8,277 nt of DNA from Clostridium sp. 28_17 (GTDB lineage: Bacteria; Bacillota; Clostridia; TANB77; CAG-508), in assembly GCA_001916065.1 (NCBI GenBank), contig MNRS01000022.1, forward strand, positions 1 through 8,277. The letters run 5' to 3'. Within the stretch, counting starts at the first letter, position 1; each line of letters starts with the position of its first letter. The position numbers were made by a program, and so were the translations under genes. Positions 1 through 5,440 of this stretch are shown here, one piece after another. The notes beneath the pieces were generated by a model, which was not told the origin of the DNA, made no database searches, and saw nothing but the letters and a program-made list of their open reading frames with translations.

Positions 1-225
1 AACGAACCGCTGGTGCACCAGTTGTCATACCAATGGCACAGCTGGGTAGCTAAGTTCGGAAGGGATAAACGCTGAAAGCATCTAAGTGTGAAGCCCACCC
101 TAAGATAAGATATCCCATACCGTAAGGTAGTAAGATTCCACGTAGACTATGTGGTTGATAGGTTGGAGGTGTAAGTGCAGCAATGCATTAAGCTGACCAA
201 TACTAATAAATCGAGGGCTTAACCA
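1..225 (+). rRNA. rrl: 23S ribosomal RNA, 3' end (partial)
   Basis: This is the last part of domain VI of the large-subunit rRNA; the gene begins before the window. Conserved stretches are readable: GGCACAGCTGGGTAGCTAAG, the following GTTCGGAAGGGATAAACGC, GCTGAAAGCATCTAAG, and the terminal CGAGGGCTTAACC, whose CTTAACC normally pairs with the 5' end of 23S. The exact mature 3' end is set by homology to the usual ...CTTAACC(A) end and may be off by a few bases. The 99 bases to the 5S gene hold no tRNA that I can fold. Confidence 0.96.
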
Positions 226-324
226 CAAAACGTTAAGTTAAGAAACAAAGTAATCGGAACGAAAAATCCTGAAACTAATTCATCTATGTATTTTTGAGTG
301 TGCTTTAATTGCATACAATAATTT

Positions 325-441
325 TCTAGTGATAATGACATTTAGGGTAATACCTGTTCCCATCCCGAACACAGAAGTCAAGCCTAAGTGTGCCGAAAAT
401 ACTTGCGGGTTACCCTGCTGGGAAGATAGGTTGTCGCTAGA
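325..441 (+). rRNA. rrf: 5S ribosomal RNA
   Basis: A complete 5S rRNA of about 117 nt. The ends are set by the terminal helix: TCTAGTGA at 325-332 pairs with TCGCTAGA at 434-441 (8 pairs, one G-U). Inside are the conserved blocks ACCTGTTCCCATCCCGAACA and the GAAGTCAAG loop, followed by the D/E arm with TGCTGGGA. It follows 23S in the standard 16S-23S-5S order and is followed at once by eight T residues (442-449). Confidence 0.96.
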
Positions 442-468
442 TTTTTTTTATAAAAATAGAATTGAAAT

Positions 469-520
469 AAAGGCATTTAAAAGTAAAGTTTAGAAATTTT
501 ATTTTTAAATGCTTTTATAT
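469..520 (+). terminator. rRNA operon terminator
   Basis: AAAGGCATTTAAAA (469-482) pairs with TTTTAAATGCTTTT (503-516), 14 pairs with one G-U, around a 20-nt loop, and the 3' arm ends in a T-rich stretch. The T8 run directly after the 5S terminal helix may act as a first stop. Position after 5S fits the end of the rRNA transcript. Confidence 0.75.
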
Positions 521-605
521 CTATAATGAATGATAAATTATAGTTTTAAAGTTTATTTTAAATTAACAACTTAAATATATTTAAAGTAATGAGCATATAT
601 TATAT

Positions 606-657
606 GGTATATAATTATAAAAATATATTAAATAATTGCAAAAATATATTATATAAT
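606..657 (+). promoter_or_regulatory. possible promoter region of the flavin reductase gene
   Basis: The stretch 521-685 has no gene and is almost pure A/T. Two perfect TATAAT hexamers occur, at 610-615 and at 652-657. Neither has a convincing TTGACA-like box about 17 bases upstream, so this is a weak call. Use of 652-657 would start RNA near 664, giving a short leader to the ATG at 686 and ruling out translation from the ATG at 659. In DNA this AT-rich, such matches also arise by chance. Confidence 0.3.
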
Positions 658-685
658 TATGAAAAAAATATTAAGAGGTGGTAAT

Positions 686-1249
686 ATGTCAAAAGTAATG
701 TGGAAACCAGGAACATTTTTATATCCAATTCCTGCTGTAATGGTAAGTTGTGGAACAATGGAAAAATCAAATATAATAACTGTTGCCTGGACAGGAATAT
801 TAAATACAAATCCTGCAATGGTATATATTTCTGTAAGACCAAGTAGATATTCATACAATTTAATAAAAGACCAAGGAGAATTTGTAATAAATTTAACAAC
901 AAAGGACTTAGTTAGAGCAACAGATTGGTGTGGGGTAAAAACTGGAGCAAAAGTAGATAAATTTAAAGAAATGAACTTGCATAAAGAAAAAGCAAATTTT
1001 GTGCAATGTCCAATGATTAAAGAAAGCCCAGTATCTGTTGAATGCAAAGTTAAAGAAATTAAAGAACTAGGGAGCCATACAATGTTTGTAGCAGAAGTTC
1101 TAGCAATAAATAGTGACGAAAAATATATAGATGAAAAAGGAGCATTTGATATATCAAAATGTGATTTAATTGCATATGCAAATGGTGGATATTATTCAAT
1201 GGGCAAAAAATTAGGAAAATTTGGATTTTCTGTAAAAAAGAAAAAATAA
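686..1249 (+). CDS. flavin reductase family (FMN-binding) protein
   Basis: Encodes 187 residues, the usual length for small cytoplasmic flavin reductase-like/flavoredoxin-type proteins with a split-barrel FMN-binding fold. Visible family features, numbered from this start: PIPAVMVSCG (14-23), NIITVAWTG (29-37), a TNP turn (41-43), RPSRYSYNLI (51-60), EFVINL (65-70), DWCGVKTG (80-87) with DKF after it, ESP (113-115) and SHTMFVAEV (130-138). The basic end (KKKK) is not a domain. Members bind FMN and either reduce flavin with NAD(P)H or carry electrons; the substrate or partner cannot be told here. I chose the ATG at 686 because AAGAGGTG (673-680) sits 5 bases before it; an in-frame ATG at 659 would put that ribosome binding site inside the gene. 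It stands alone between the rRNA terminator and the rpmG promoter, with no clear terminator of its own. Confidence 0.85.
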   Translation: MSKVMWKPGTFLYPIPAVMVSCGTMEKSNIITVAWTGILNTNPAMVYISVRPSRYSYNLIKDQGEFVINLTTKDLVRATDWCGVKTGAKVDKFKEMNLHKEKANFVQCPMIKESPVSVECKVKEIKELGSHTMFVAEVLAINSDEKYIDEKGAFDISKCDLIAYANGGYYSMGKKLGKFGFSVKKKK

Positions 1250-1262
1250 TTTCTGTAAACCA

Positions 1263-1291
1263 TTGACATATGTGGAAAAAAATGATAAAAT
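1263..1291 (+). promoter_or_regulatory. sigma-A promoter of the rpmG-secE-nusG-rpl operon
   Basis: A perfect -35 box TTGACA (1263-1268), a 17-base spacer and -10 box TAAAAT (1286-1291). A TG at 1283-1284, one base before the -10, makes it an extended -10 promoter. Transcription should start near 1298. No other promoter of this quality is visible before the rplL terminator, so it probably drives the whole seven-gene unit. Confidence 0.85.
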
Positions 1292-1298
1292 ACTTAAG

Positions 1299-1321
1299 CG
1301 TATGTATATTACGGACATACG
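1299..1321 (+). promoter_or_regulatory. hairpin at the 5' end of the operon leader
   Basis: CGTATGT (1299-1305) pairs perfectly with ACATACG (1315-1321) around a 9-nt loop. It lies right where the transcript should begin, about 50 bases before the rpmG start. There is no T-run, so it is not a terminator. A 5'-terminal hairpin could protect the mRNA from 5'-end-dependent decay; that role is inferred from position only. Confidence 0.5.
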
Positions 1322-1371
1322 ATCACATCGTTTAAAATAAAAAAAGTAAGGTAATTCGGAGGTGTATTTAA

Positions 1372-1536
1372 ATGGCAGCAAAAGGACCAAGAGAAAATAT
1401 AACATTAGAATGTACAGAATGCAAAAACAGAAACTATGTAACATCAAAAAACAAAAGAAATAACACAGATAGATTAGAATTAGTAAAATATTGTAAATTC
1501 TGTAAAAAACGTACAACACATAAAGAAACAAAATAG
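1372..1536 (+). CDS. rpmG: 50S ribosomal protein L33
   Basis: Encodes 54 residues, a little longer than the common 49-52. L33 is a small protein of the large subunit near the E site. The start MAAKGPRENITLECTEC and the pattern KNRNYVTSKNKRN, then DRLELVKYCKFCKK, match the family. Two zinc-ribbon cysteine pairs are present (C14/C17 and C41/C44), so this is the zinc-binding (C+) form rather than the cysteine-free paralogue many Bacillota make under zinc starvation. GGAGGTG (1358-1364) is 7 bases before the ATG. It is the first gene of the operon and lies 29 bases before secE, the normal arrangement in Bacillota. Confidence 0.95.
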   Translation: MAAKGPRENITLECTECKNRNYVTSKNKRNNTDRLELVKYCKFCKKRTTHKETK

Positions 1537-1565
1537 AAATAAAGCTATTTTAGGGAGGATACAAA

Positions 1566-1934
1566 ATGGCTAAGAAAAATGAAAAAAATATAAAAGATAA
1601 GACAAGCTTTACAAAAAAATTTAAAGCAGAATTGAAAAAAGTAATTTGGCCAACACCAAAACAACTATTTAATAATACAGTAGCAGTATTATTAATAGTT
1701 ATTATTACTGCTGTAATAGTATTTGTATTAGATATTGCATTTGAATCTATGAACAAATATGGTGTTAATAAAATAAAAGAAAGTATCTCTAACTCAACGT
1801 TAAATAACACAACAAATAAAACAACAGAAAATGCTGAATCAGATCAAACTAAAGCATCAAATGAAGAAACAACAAATACTGAAAACACAGTAGAAAATGA
1901 AGCATCTTCATCAGAAAACACAGTTGAAGAATAA
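1566..1934 (+). CDS. secE: preprotein translocase subunit SecE with an extended C-terminal tail
   Basis: SecE is the essential small subunit that clamps SecY in the SecYEG protein-export channel. The family core is plain: a basic N-terminus, the amphipathic helix with FKAELKKVIWPTPKQL (19-34, invariant Trp-Pro at 28-29), and one membrane segment at about 37-57. Gram-positive SecE is normally some 60-75 residues; this one has 122. From about residue 73 it runs into a 50-residue tail rich in Thr, Asn, Ser and Glu, nearly free of hydrophobics, with ENTVE occurring twice (106-110 and 117-121). As single-span SecE has its C-terminus outside, the tail should face the cell exterior. AGGGAGG (1552-1558) is 7 bases before the ATG. 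Placement between rpmG and nusG is canonical. Confidence 0.93.
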   Translation: MAKKNEKNIKDKTSFTKKFKAELKKVIWPTPKQLFNNTVAVLLIVIITAVIVFVLDIAFESMNKYGVNKIKESISNSTLNNTTNKTTENAESDQTKASNEETTNTENTVENEASSSENTVEE

Positions 1935-1972
1935 TAATAGGTCAAAAAATTTCAAGAGGAGGCTTAAAATAG

Positions 1973-2509
1973 ATGTCTCAAAAAGATTACGATATGAATC
2001 CAAGATGGTATGTTGTGCATACATATTCTGGATACGAAAACAAAGTAAAAAAAGATTTAGAAAATACAATTAAAAACAGAGAACTTGAAGAATATTTCTT
2101 TGATATAATTGTTCCAATGGAAGAACAAATAGAAATAAAAAATGGAAAGAAAAAAACCAATCTAAAAAAAGTATTTCCTGGATATGTACTTATTAAAATG
2201 ATAGTAACAGAAGAAACATGGTACATAGTAAGAAATACAAGAGGAGTAACAGGTTTTGTAGGGTCAGGAACAGATCCAATACCATTAACAGACGAAGAAA
2301 TAAGAAATATGGGATTTGACATTTCTGAAATAAATGTTGATTATGAACTTAATGAGCAAGTAGAAGTTATGAATGGACCATTCGAAGGATTTGTAGGAAC
2401 AGTCCAAGAAATAAACAAAGAAAAAAACAAAGTTAAAGTTCTAGTATCAATGTTTGGAAGAGAAACACCTGTAGTACTTGAATTCTCACAAGTTAAAAAA
2501 GTTCAATAA
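1973..2509 (+). CDS. nusG: transcription termination/antitermination factor NusG
   Basis: NusG binds the RNA polymerase clamp, affects pausing and termination, and links transcription to translation. At 178 residues it has the usual length. The N-terminal NGN domain covers about 10-115, with RWYVVHTYSGYENKV (11-25), IIVPMEE (45-51), KKVFPGYVLIKM (65-76), TWYIVRNTRGVTGFVG (82-97) and DPIPLTDEE (101-109). The KOW domain follows at about 125-178, with VMNGPFEGFVGTVQEI (132-147) and the end SMFGRETPVVLEFSQVKKV. AGAGGAGG (1955-1962) lies 10 bases before the chosen ATG; an in-frame ATG at residue 8 is too far from it. It lies 38 bases after secE and 34 before rplK. Confidence 0.97.
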   Translation: MSQKDYDMNPRWYVVHTYSGYENKVKKDLENTIKNRELEEYFFDIIVPMEEQIEIKNGKKKTNLKKVFPGYVLIKMIVTEETWYIVRNTRGVTGFVGSGTDPIPLTDEEIRNMGFDISEINVDYELNEQVEVMNGPFEGFVGTVQEINKEKNKVKVLVSMFGRETPVVLEFSQVKKVQ

Positions 2510-2543
2510 TAAAGGAAAATTTTAGAGGAGGTGCCAATATAAA

Positions 2544-2972
2544 ATGGCAGAAAAAGAAATTTCAAATATAATTAAATTACAAATAGAAGCAGGAAAGGCA
2601 ACACCAGCTCCACCAGTAGGACCAGCTTTAGGTTCAAGTGGTGTTAATATTATGCAATTCGTAAAAGAATTCAATGATAGAACAGCAAATCAACCTGGAA
2701 TGATAATACCAGTTGTTATAACTGTATACAAAGATAAATCTTTTGAATTTATAACAAAAGTACCACCAGTTGCAGTTTTAATCAAAAAATCAATAAAAAT
2801 TGAAAAAGGTTCAGGAAAACCAAATAAAGATAAAGTTGCTAAAATAACTAAAGAACAAGTTAAAGCAATAGCAGAACAAAAAATGCCAGACTTAAATGCT
2901 GCATCATTAGAAACAGCAATGAGCATGGTAGAAGGAACAGCAAGATCAATGGGTGTAGTTGTTGTTGACTAG
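2544..2972 (+). CDS. rplK: 50S ribosomal protein L11
   Basis: L11 forms the stalk base of the large subunit with 23S helices 43/44 and takes part in factor-dependent GTP hydrolysis; it is the target of thiopeptide antibiotics and is needed for RelA-type sensing of uncharged tRNA. At 142 residues it is normal in length. The N-terminal domain (1-70) has IKLQIEAGKATPAPPVGPAL (10-29) with the proline-rich linker, then SSGVNIMQFVKEFNDRT. The C-terminal RNA-binding domain (about 75-142) has FEFITKVPPVAVLIKK, KVAKITKEQVKAIAEQKMPD and a TARSMGV end typical of the family. AGAGGAGGTG (2524-2533) lies 10 bases before the ATG. The 178-base gap to rplA is unusually long for this pair. Confidence 0.98.
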   Translation: MAEKEISNIIKLQIEAGKATPAPPVGPALGSSGVNIMQFVKEFNDRTANQPGMIIPVVITVYKDKSFEFITKVPPVAVLIKKSIKIEKGSGKPNKDKVAKITKEQVKAIAEQKMPDLNAASLETAMSMVEGTARSMGVVVVD

Positions 2973-3109
2973 TTCAATAAATTAAAATAAATTGTTTATA
3001 ATTTATTTACTAAAAGTAGGTATATTAAATAATTTTTATTTATAGTTTTTAAATTATATTTATGGACTATATTTATAAATTATTTGTAATATAAAAAATT
3101 ATATAAAAA

Positions 3110-3138
3110 TTGGGAGAGTAAAAACTCGTTAGAACCAA
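3110..3138 (+). promoter_or_regulatory. candidate L1 translational operator before rplA
   Basis: An outer helix TTGG (3110-3113) with CCAA (3135-3138) and an inner helix GAGT (3116-3119) with ACTC (3124-3127), capped by an AAAA loop, flank an uneven internal loop (GA on the left, seven bases GTTAGAA on the right). Two short helices around an asymmetric loop are what L1 recognises in its mRNA and in 23S. The outer helix's 3' strand abuts the ribosome binding site AAAGGAGG (3137-3144), so binding would block rplA translation. The shape and place fit feedback by L1; identity with the known L1 motif was not tested. Confidence 0.45.
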
Positions 3139-3150
3139 AGGAGGTAAAAA

Positions 3151-3834
3151 ATGAAAGTAGCAAAAAGATATGCTGAATGTTCAAAATTAGTGGACAAAAA
3201 CAAAGAATATGAAATCAAAGATGCTTTAGATTTAATCGAAAAAATGCCAAAAGCAAAATTTGATGAAACAGTTGAATTACATGTTAAATTAGGTGTAGAT
3301 TCAAAACATGCTGACCAACAAGTTAGAGGTACAGTAGTACTTCCAAATGGTACAGGTAAAACACAAAAAGTATTAGTATTTGCTAAAGGACCAAAAGCTG
3401 AAGAAGCAGAAAAAGCAGGAGCAGACTTCGTTGGAGCAGAAGAATTAATACCAAAAATACAAAATGAAAACTGGTTTGATTATGACGTAGTTGTTGCAAC
3501 ACCAGACATGATGGGTGTTGTAGGTAGATTAGGTAAAGTATTAGGACCAAAAGGATTAATGCCAAACCCTAAATCTGGAACAGTTACAATGGATGTTACA
3601 AAAGCAATAAACGAAATCAAATCTGGTAAAGTTGAATACAGATTAGACAAAACTAACATTATTCACTTAGGATTTGGAAAAGTATCTTTTGGAGCAGACA
3701 AATTAGCAGAAAACTATGAAACAATAATGAATGCTATTATAAAAGCAAAACCAGCAGCAGCAAAAGGACAATACATTAAGAGTGTTTCAGTAACAACAAC
3801 AATGGGACCTGGAATATTCATCAACCAAAAATAG
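3151..3834 (+). CDS. rplA: 50S ribosomal protein L1
   Basis: L1 forms the mobile stalk at the E site and helps release deacylated tRNA; in many bacteria it also represses translation of its own mRNA. The 227-residue length is typical. Recognisable blocks: MKVAKRYAE at the start, KFDETVELHVKLGVDSKHAD (36-55), QVRGTVVLPNGTGK (57-70), the domain II signature LGPKGLMPNPKSGTV (131-145), IKSGKVEYRLDKTNIIH (156-172) and the end KSVSVTTTMGPG (210-221). AAAGGAGG ends 6 bases before the ATG. It follows rplK after an A/T-rich gap that has a weak 9-bp hairpin (2985-2993 with 3000-3008) and the candidate L1 site, and is followed by the L10 leader. Confidence 0.98.
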   Translation: MKVAKRYAECSKLVDKNKEYEIKDALDLIEKMPKAKFDETVELHVKLGVDSKHADQQVRGTVVLPNGTGKTQKVLVFAKGPKAEEAEKAGADFVGAEELIPKIQNENWFDYDVVVATPDMMGVVGRLGKVLGPKGLMPNPKSGTVTMDVTKAINEIKSGKVEYRLDKTNIIHLGFGKVSFGADKLAENYETIMNAIIKAKPAAAKGQYIKSVSVTTTMGPGIFINQK

Positions 3835-3856
3835 AATTCAATTAAAATTAAATATT

Positions 3857-3933
3857 AAAGCCAAAGACAGTAGGCAAAAATAAGTCCTACCGAGGTTATA
3901 AATAACGTGTATAAAGCACTTTTTATAATCTCG
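3857..3933 (+). promoter_or_regulatory. ribosomal protein L10 leader (rplJ autoregulatory RNA)
   Basis: Matches the known L10 leader of Bacillota: GACAGTAGG ... TCCTACCGAGGT. GTAGG (3870-3874) pairs with CCTAC (3886-3890); below it GCC (3860-3862) pairs with GGT (3894-3896), an AAA bulge (3863-3865) and facing GA/GA (3866-3867, 3892-3893) give a kink-turn layout, as established for the L10-(L12) binding site. The segment CGAGGTTATAAA (3891-3902) can instead pair over 12 bp with TTTATAATCTCG (3922-3933). That second helix removes the 5' arm of the following terminator. So free leader would read through, and L10-L12 binding, by holding 3891-3896, would favour termination. Confidence 0.85.
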
Positions 3934-3956
3934 TATTGGATATAAAAAGTGTTTTT
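3913..3956 (+). terminator. attenuator terminator of the L10 leader
   Basis: CACTTTTTATA (3917-3927) pairs perfectly with TATAAAAAGTG (3941-3951); the helix extends through a G-U and three A-U pairs to 3913/3955 and ends in T residues (3952-3956). Loop 3928-3940. The 5' arm shares 3922-3927 with the antiterminator helix described for the L10 leader, so the two cannot coexist. Confidence 0.8.
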
Positions 3957-3958
3957 AA

Positions 3959-4122
3959 TTATATATTAGGAAAGTTATGCAACTTTACTAATATATAAGA
4001 TTACATTGCACAGAAAATTTATTTCATAAATTTTCGCGCACGAACTAATCTACTAAAAAATTAAAGATTTTTTTAGATTTGTTCTTAAGTATATGGAATT
4101 AAGAATTTATAAATATTCTTAA
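3959..4122 (+). promoter_or_regulatory. highly foldable leader between the L10 attenuator and rplJ
   Basis: This stretch has no gene but several strong inverted repeats. A hairpin pairs 3959-3969 with 3988-3998 and 3971-3976 with 3981-3986, 17 pairs with one mismatch and an ATGC loop. GAAAATTTAT (4013-4022) pairs perfectly with ATAAATTTTC (4026-4035) around a 3-nt loop. AATCTA plus six A (4047-4060) pairs with T6 plus TAGATT (4068-4079), with two bases bulged. TTAAGAAT (4099-4106) can pair either with TTCTTAA (4082-4088) or with ATTCTTAA (4115-4122). No family name can be given, and no promoter is visible here. The rplJ binding site AGGAGGTG (4136-4143) follows. Confidence 0.5.
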
Positions 4123-4154
4123 AACGTAAAAAATCAGGAGGTGAAAATTAAAAA

Positions 4155-4682
4155 ATGGCAAGTGAAAAAAACTTAAATCAAAAGAAAGAAGAAGTTACAA
4201 AATTAGCAAATAAAATGAAAGAAGCTAAATTAGTACTTTTAACAGATTACAGAGGAATTAATGTTGAAGACGTAACAGAATTAAGAGCAGAATTAAGAAA
4301 AACAAACGCTGAATATACTGTTATCAAAAACAACATAACAAAAAGAGCATTAGCAGAAGCAGGAATCGAAGGTTTAGAAGATAAATTAGTAGGACCTACA
4401 GCTGTAATAATGAGTAATGAAGATTACTTAGAACCATCTAAAGCAATCTATGAATTCACAAAAAACAATGACTACTACAAAATTAAAGGTGGAGTTATTG
4501 AAGGTAAAGTAATGACTACTGAAGAAATAATCACTTTAGCAAAATTACCATCAAAAGAAACATTACTATCTATGCTTGCTGGAGCATTACTTGCAAATAT
4601 TCAAAAATTTGCAGTTGCACTTGATCAAGTTAGAATTCAAAAAGAAGAAGGTTCAGCTGAAGAAACAACAGCAGAAGCTTAA
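4155..4682 (+). CDS. rplJ: 50S ribosomal protein L10
   Basis: L10 sits at the base of the ribosomal stalk and carries the L7/L12 dimers that recruit translation GTPases. The 175-residue length is normal. The N-terminal 23S-binding domain shows KMKEAKLVLLTDYRGI (20-35, hallmark DYRG), RAELRKTNAEYTVIKNNITK (44-63) and GPTAVIMS (80-87). The C-terminal helix LLSMLAGALLANIQKFAVAL (137-156) is the docking site for L12 dimers, followed by an acidic Ala/Glu/Thr tail (166-175) usual in Bacillota. AGGAGGTG (4136-4143) lies 11 bases before the ATG. The 320-base gap before it is filled by the L10 leader and further RNA structure, implying tight control; L10 with L12 is the expected repressor. Confidence 0.97.
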   Translation: MASEKNLNQKKEEVTKLANKMKEAKLVLLTDYRGINVEDVTELRAELRKTNAEYTVIKNNITKRALAEAGIEGLEDKLVGPTAVIMSNEDYLEPSKAIYEFTKNNDYYKIKGGVIEGKVMTTEEIITLAKLPSKETLLSMLAGALLANIQKFAVALDQVRIQKEEGSAEETTAEA

Positions 4683-4693
4683 TCTTATAAGAA

Positions 4694-4806
4694 TTAGTAT
4701 TGCAAACGAATTTGCATATAACTAAAAATCAAAAACAAAAATAGAAATAAAAAGCCTAAATAGATAGGCGAAAAATTAAAATAAAAGGTCAATATTTAAG
4801 ATTGAC
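4694..4806 (+). promoter_or_regulatory. three hairpins in the rplJ-rplL gap
   Basis: The 152-base gap holds three separate inverted repeats: TGCAAA (4701-4706) with TTTGCA (4711-4716) around CGAA, inside an outer TTAGT/ACTAA pair (4694-4698, 4721-4725); GCCTA (4754-4758) with TAGGC (4765-4769); and GTCAAT (4788-4793) with ATTGAC (4801-4806). None has a T-run, so none is a terminator. The last ends 14 bases before the rplL binding site AGGAGG (4821-4826). They could mark RNA processing or raise rplL expression, since several L12 copies are needed per L10; this is inference. Confidence 0.45.
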
Positions 4807-4834
4807 AAAAATAAAAAATTAGGAGGATTATAAA

Positions 4835-5194
4835 ATGAGTAAAGAAGAAATGATTGAAGAAATCAAAAAAATGACAGTAGTAGAATTATCAGAATTAGTA
4901 AAAGCTATAGAAGAAGAATTTGGAGTATCAGCAGCCGCTGCACCAGCAGCAGGAGCAGCAGCAGGAGATGCAGCAGCTGAAAAAACATCTTTCAACGTTG
5001 TATTAAAAGAAGCTGGAGACCAAAAAATAAAAGTTATCAAAGTAGTTAGAGACGCTACAGGATTAGGATTAAAAGAAGCTAAAGAATTAGTAGACGGAGC
5101 ACCAAAAACAGTTAAAGAAAATGTTTCTAAAGAAGAAGCAGAAGAATTAAAAGCAAAATTCACAGAAGTTGGAGCTGTTATCGAATTACAATAA
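4835..5194 (+). CDS. rplL: 50S ribosomal protein L7/L12
   Basis: L7/L12 is the acidic, multi-copy stalk protein that recruits EF-Tu, EF-G, IF2 and release factors. The 119 residues have the standard three parts: an N-terminal dimerisation helix pair (1-30, with MTVVELSELVKAIEEEFGV), a flexible alanine-rich hinge (31-50, ending AAAEK), and the globular C-terminal domain (51-119) with KIKVIKVVRDATGLGLKEAK (64-83), LVDGAPKTVKE and a final GAVIELQ. The factor-binding residues of the KVIKVVR and GLGLKEAK helices are intact. AGGAGG (4821-4826) lies 8 bases before the ATG. It is the last gene before a strong terminator; rpoB, its usual downstream neighbour in Bacillota, is absent. Confidence 0.98.
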   Translation: MSKEEMIEEIKKMTVVELSELVKAIEEEFGVSAAAAPAAGAAAGDAAAEKTSFNVVLKEAGDQKIKVIKVVRDATGLGLKEAKELVDGAPKTVKENVSKEEAEELKAKFTEVGAVIELQ

Positions 5195-5226
5195 TTCTAA
5201 TTAATAGAACAATTTTAAAAAATAAG

Positions 5227-5261
5227 AAGGACTATACTAAATTTTGTATAGTTCTTTTTTT
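5227..5261 (+). terminator. terminator of the ribosomal protein operon
   Basis: AAGGACTATAC (5227-5237) pairs with GTATAGTTCTT (5246-5256), 11 pairs with one G-U, around an 8-nt loop, and seven T residues follow the stem's last C (5255-5261). It lies 32 bases after the rplL stop. The rest of the gap to mtnN (5262-5382) is A/T-rich and shows nothing I can name. Confidence 0.88.
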
Positions 5262-5382
5262 CTGTTAAATAAATCATTAATATCACTTTACATCATTTAT
5301 AAAATATAAATATTCATTTTAAAATATTCATGCTTTAATATATTTACACAGTTAAACATTCATAATTTATTTTTAATTTTTA

Positions 5383-5411
5383 TAGATATTAAATATATTA
5401 TATGATATAAT
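5383..5411 (+). promoter_or_regulatory. promoter of the mtnN-lemA-TPM operon
   Basis: Perfect -10 box TATAAT (5406-5411) with TG at 5403-5404 (extended -10), a 17-base spacer and a weak -35 TAGATA (5383-5388, 4 of 6 matches). RNA should start near 5418, giving a leader of about 23 nt with the binding site CGGAGG (5428-5433). Confidence 0.7.
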
Positions 5412-5440
5412 ATTCACGAATGAAAACGGAGGTCTTTTAA

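Noticed and set aside
225..324. tRNA gene in the 23S-5S spacer
   Set aside because: No cloverleaf, no GGTTCGAATCC-like T arm and no CCA end could be found.
659..685. Upstream ATG for the flavin reductase gene
   Set aside because: It would encode the ribosome binding site AAGAGGTGG as protein; the ATG at 686 has correct spacing and a family-like start.
1226..1260. Direct repeat TTTCTGTAAA at the end of the flavin reductase gene
   Set aside because: Only two short copies in low-complexity sequence; no sign of a duplication or attachment site.
2985..3008. 9-bp A/T hairpin after rplK as a terminator
   Set aside because: All pairs are A-T and no T-run follows; such repeats are expected by chance in this A/T-rich gap.
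4802..4834. TTGACA followed by TATAAA as a separate rplL promoter
   Set aside because: The spacer would be 21 bases, the -10 would overlap the start codon region, and TTGACA is already explained as a hairpin arm.
4828..5163. Open frame on the minus strand across rplL, rich in Ala and Ser
   Set aside because: It is the reverse reading of the alanine-rich rplL hinge and helices; no ribosome binding site, and rplL on the + strand is certain.
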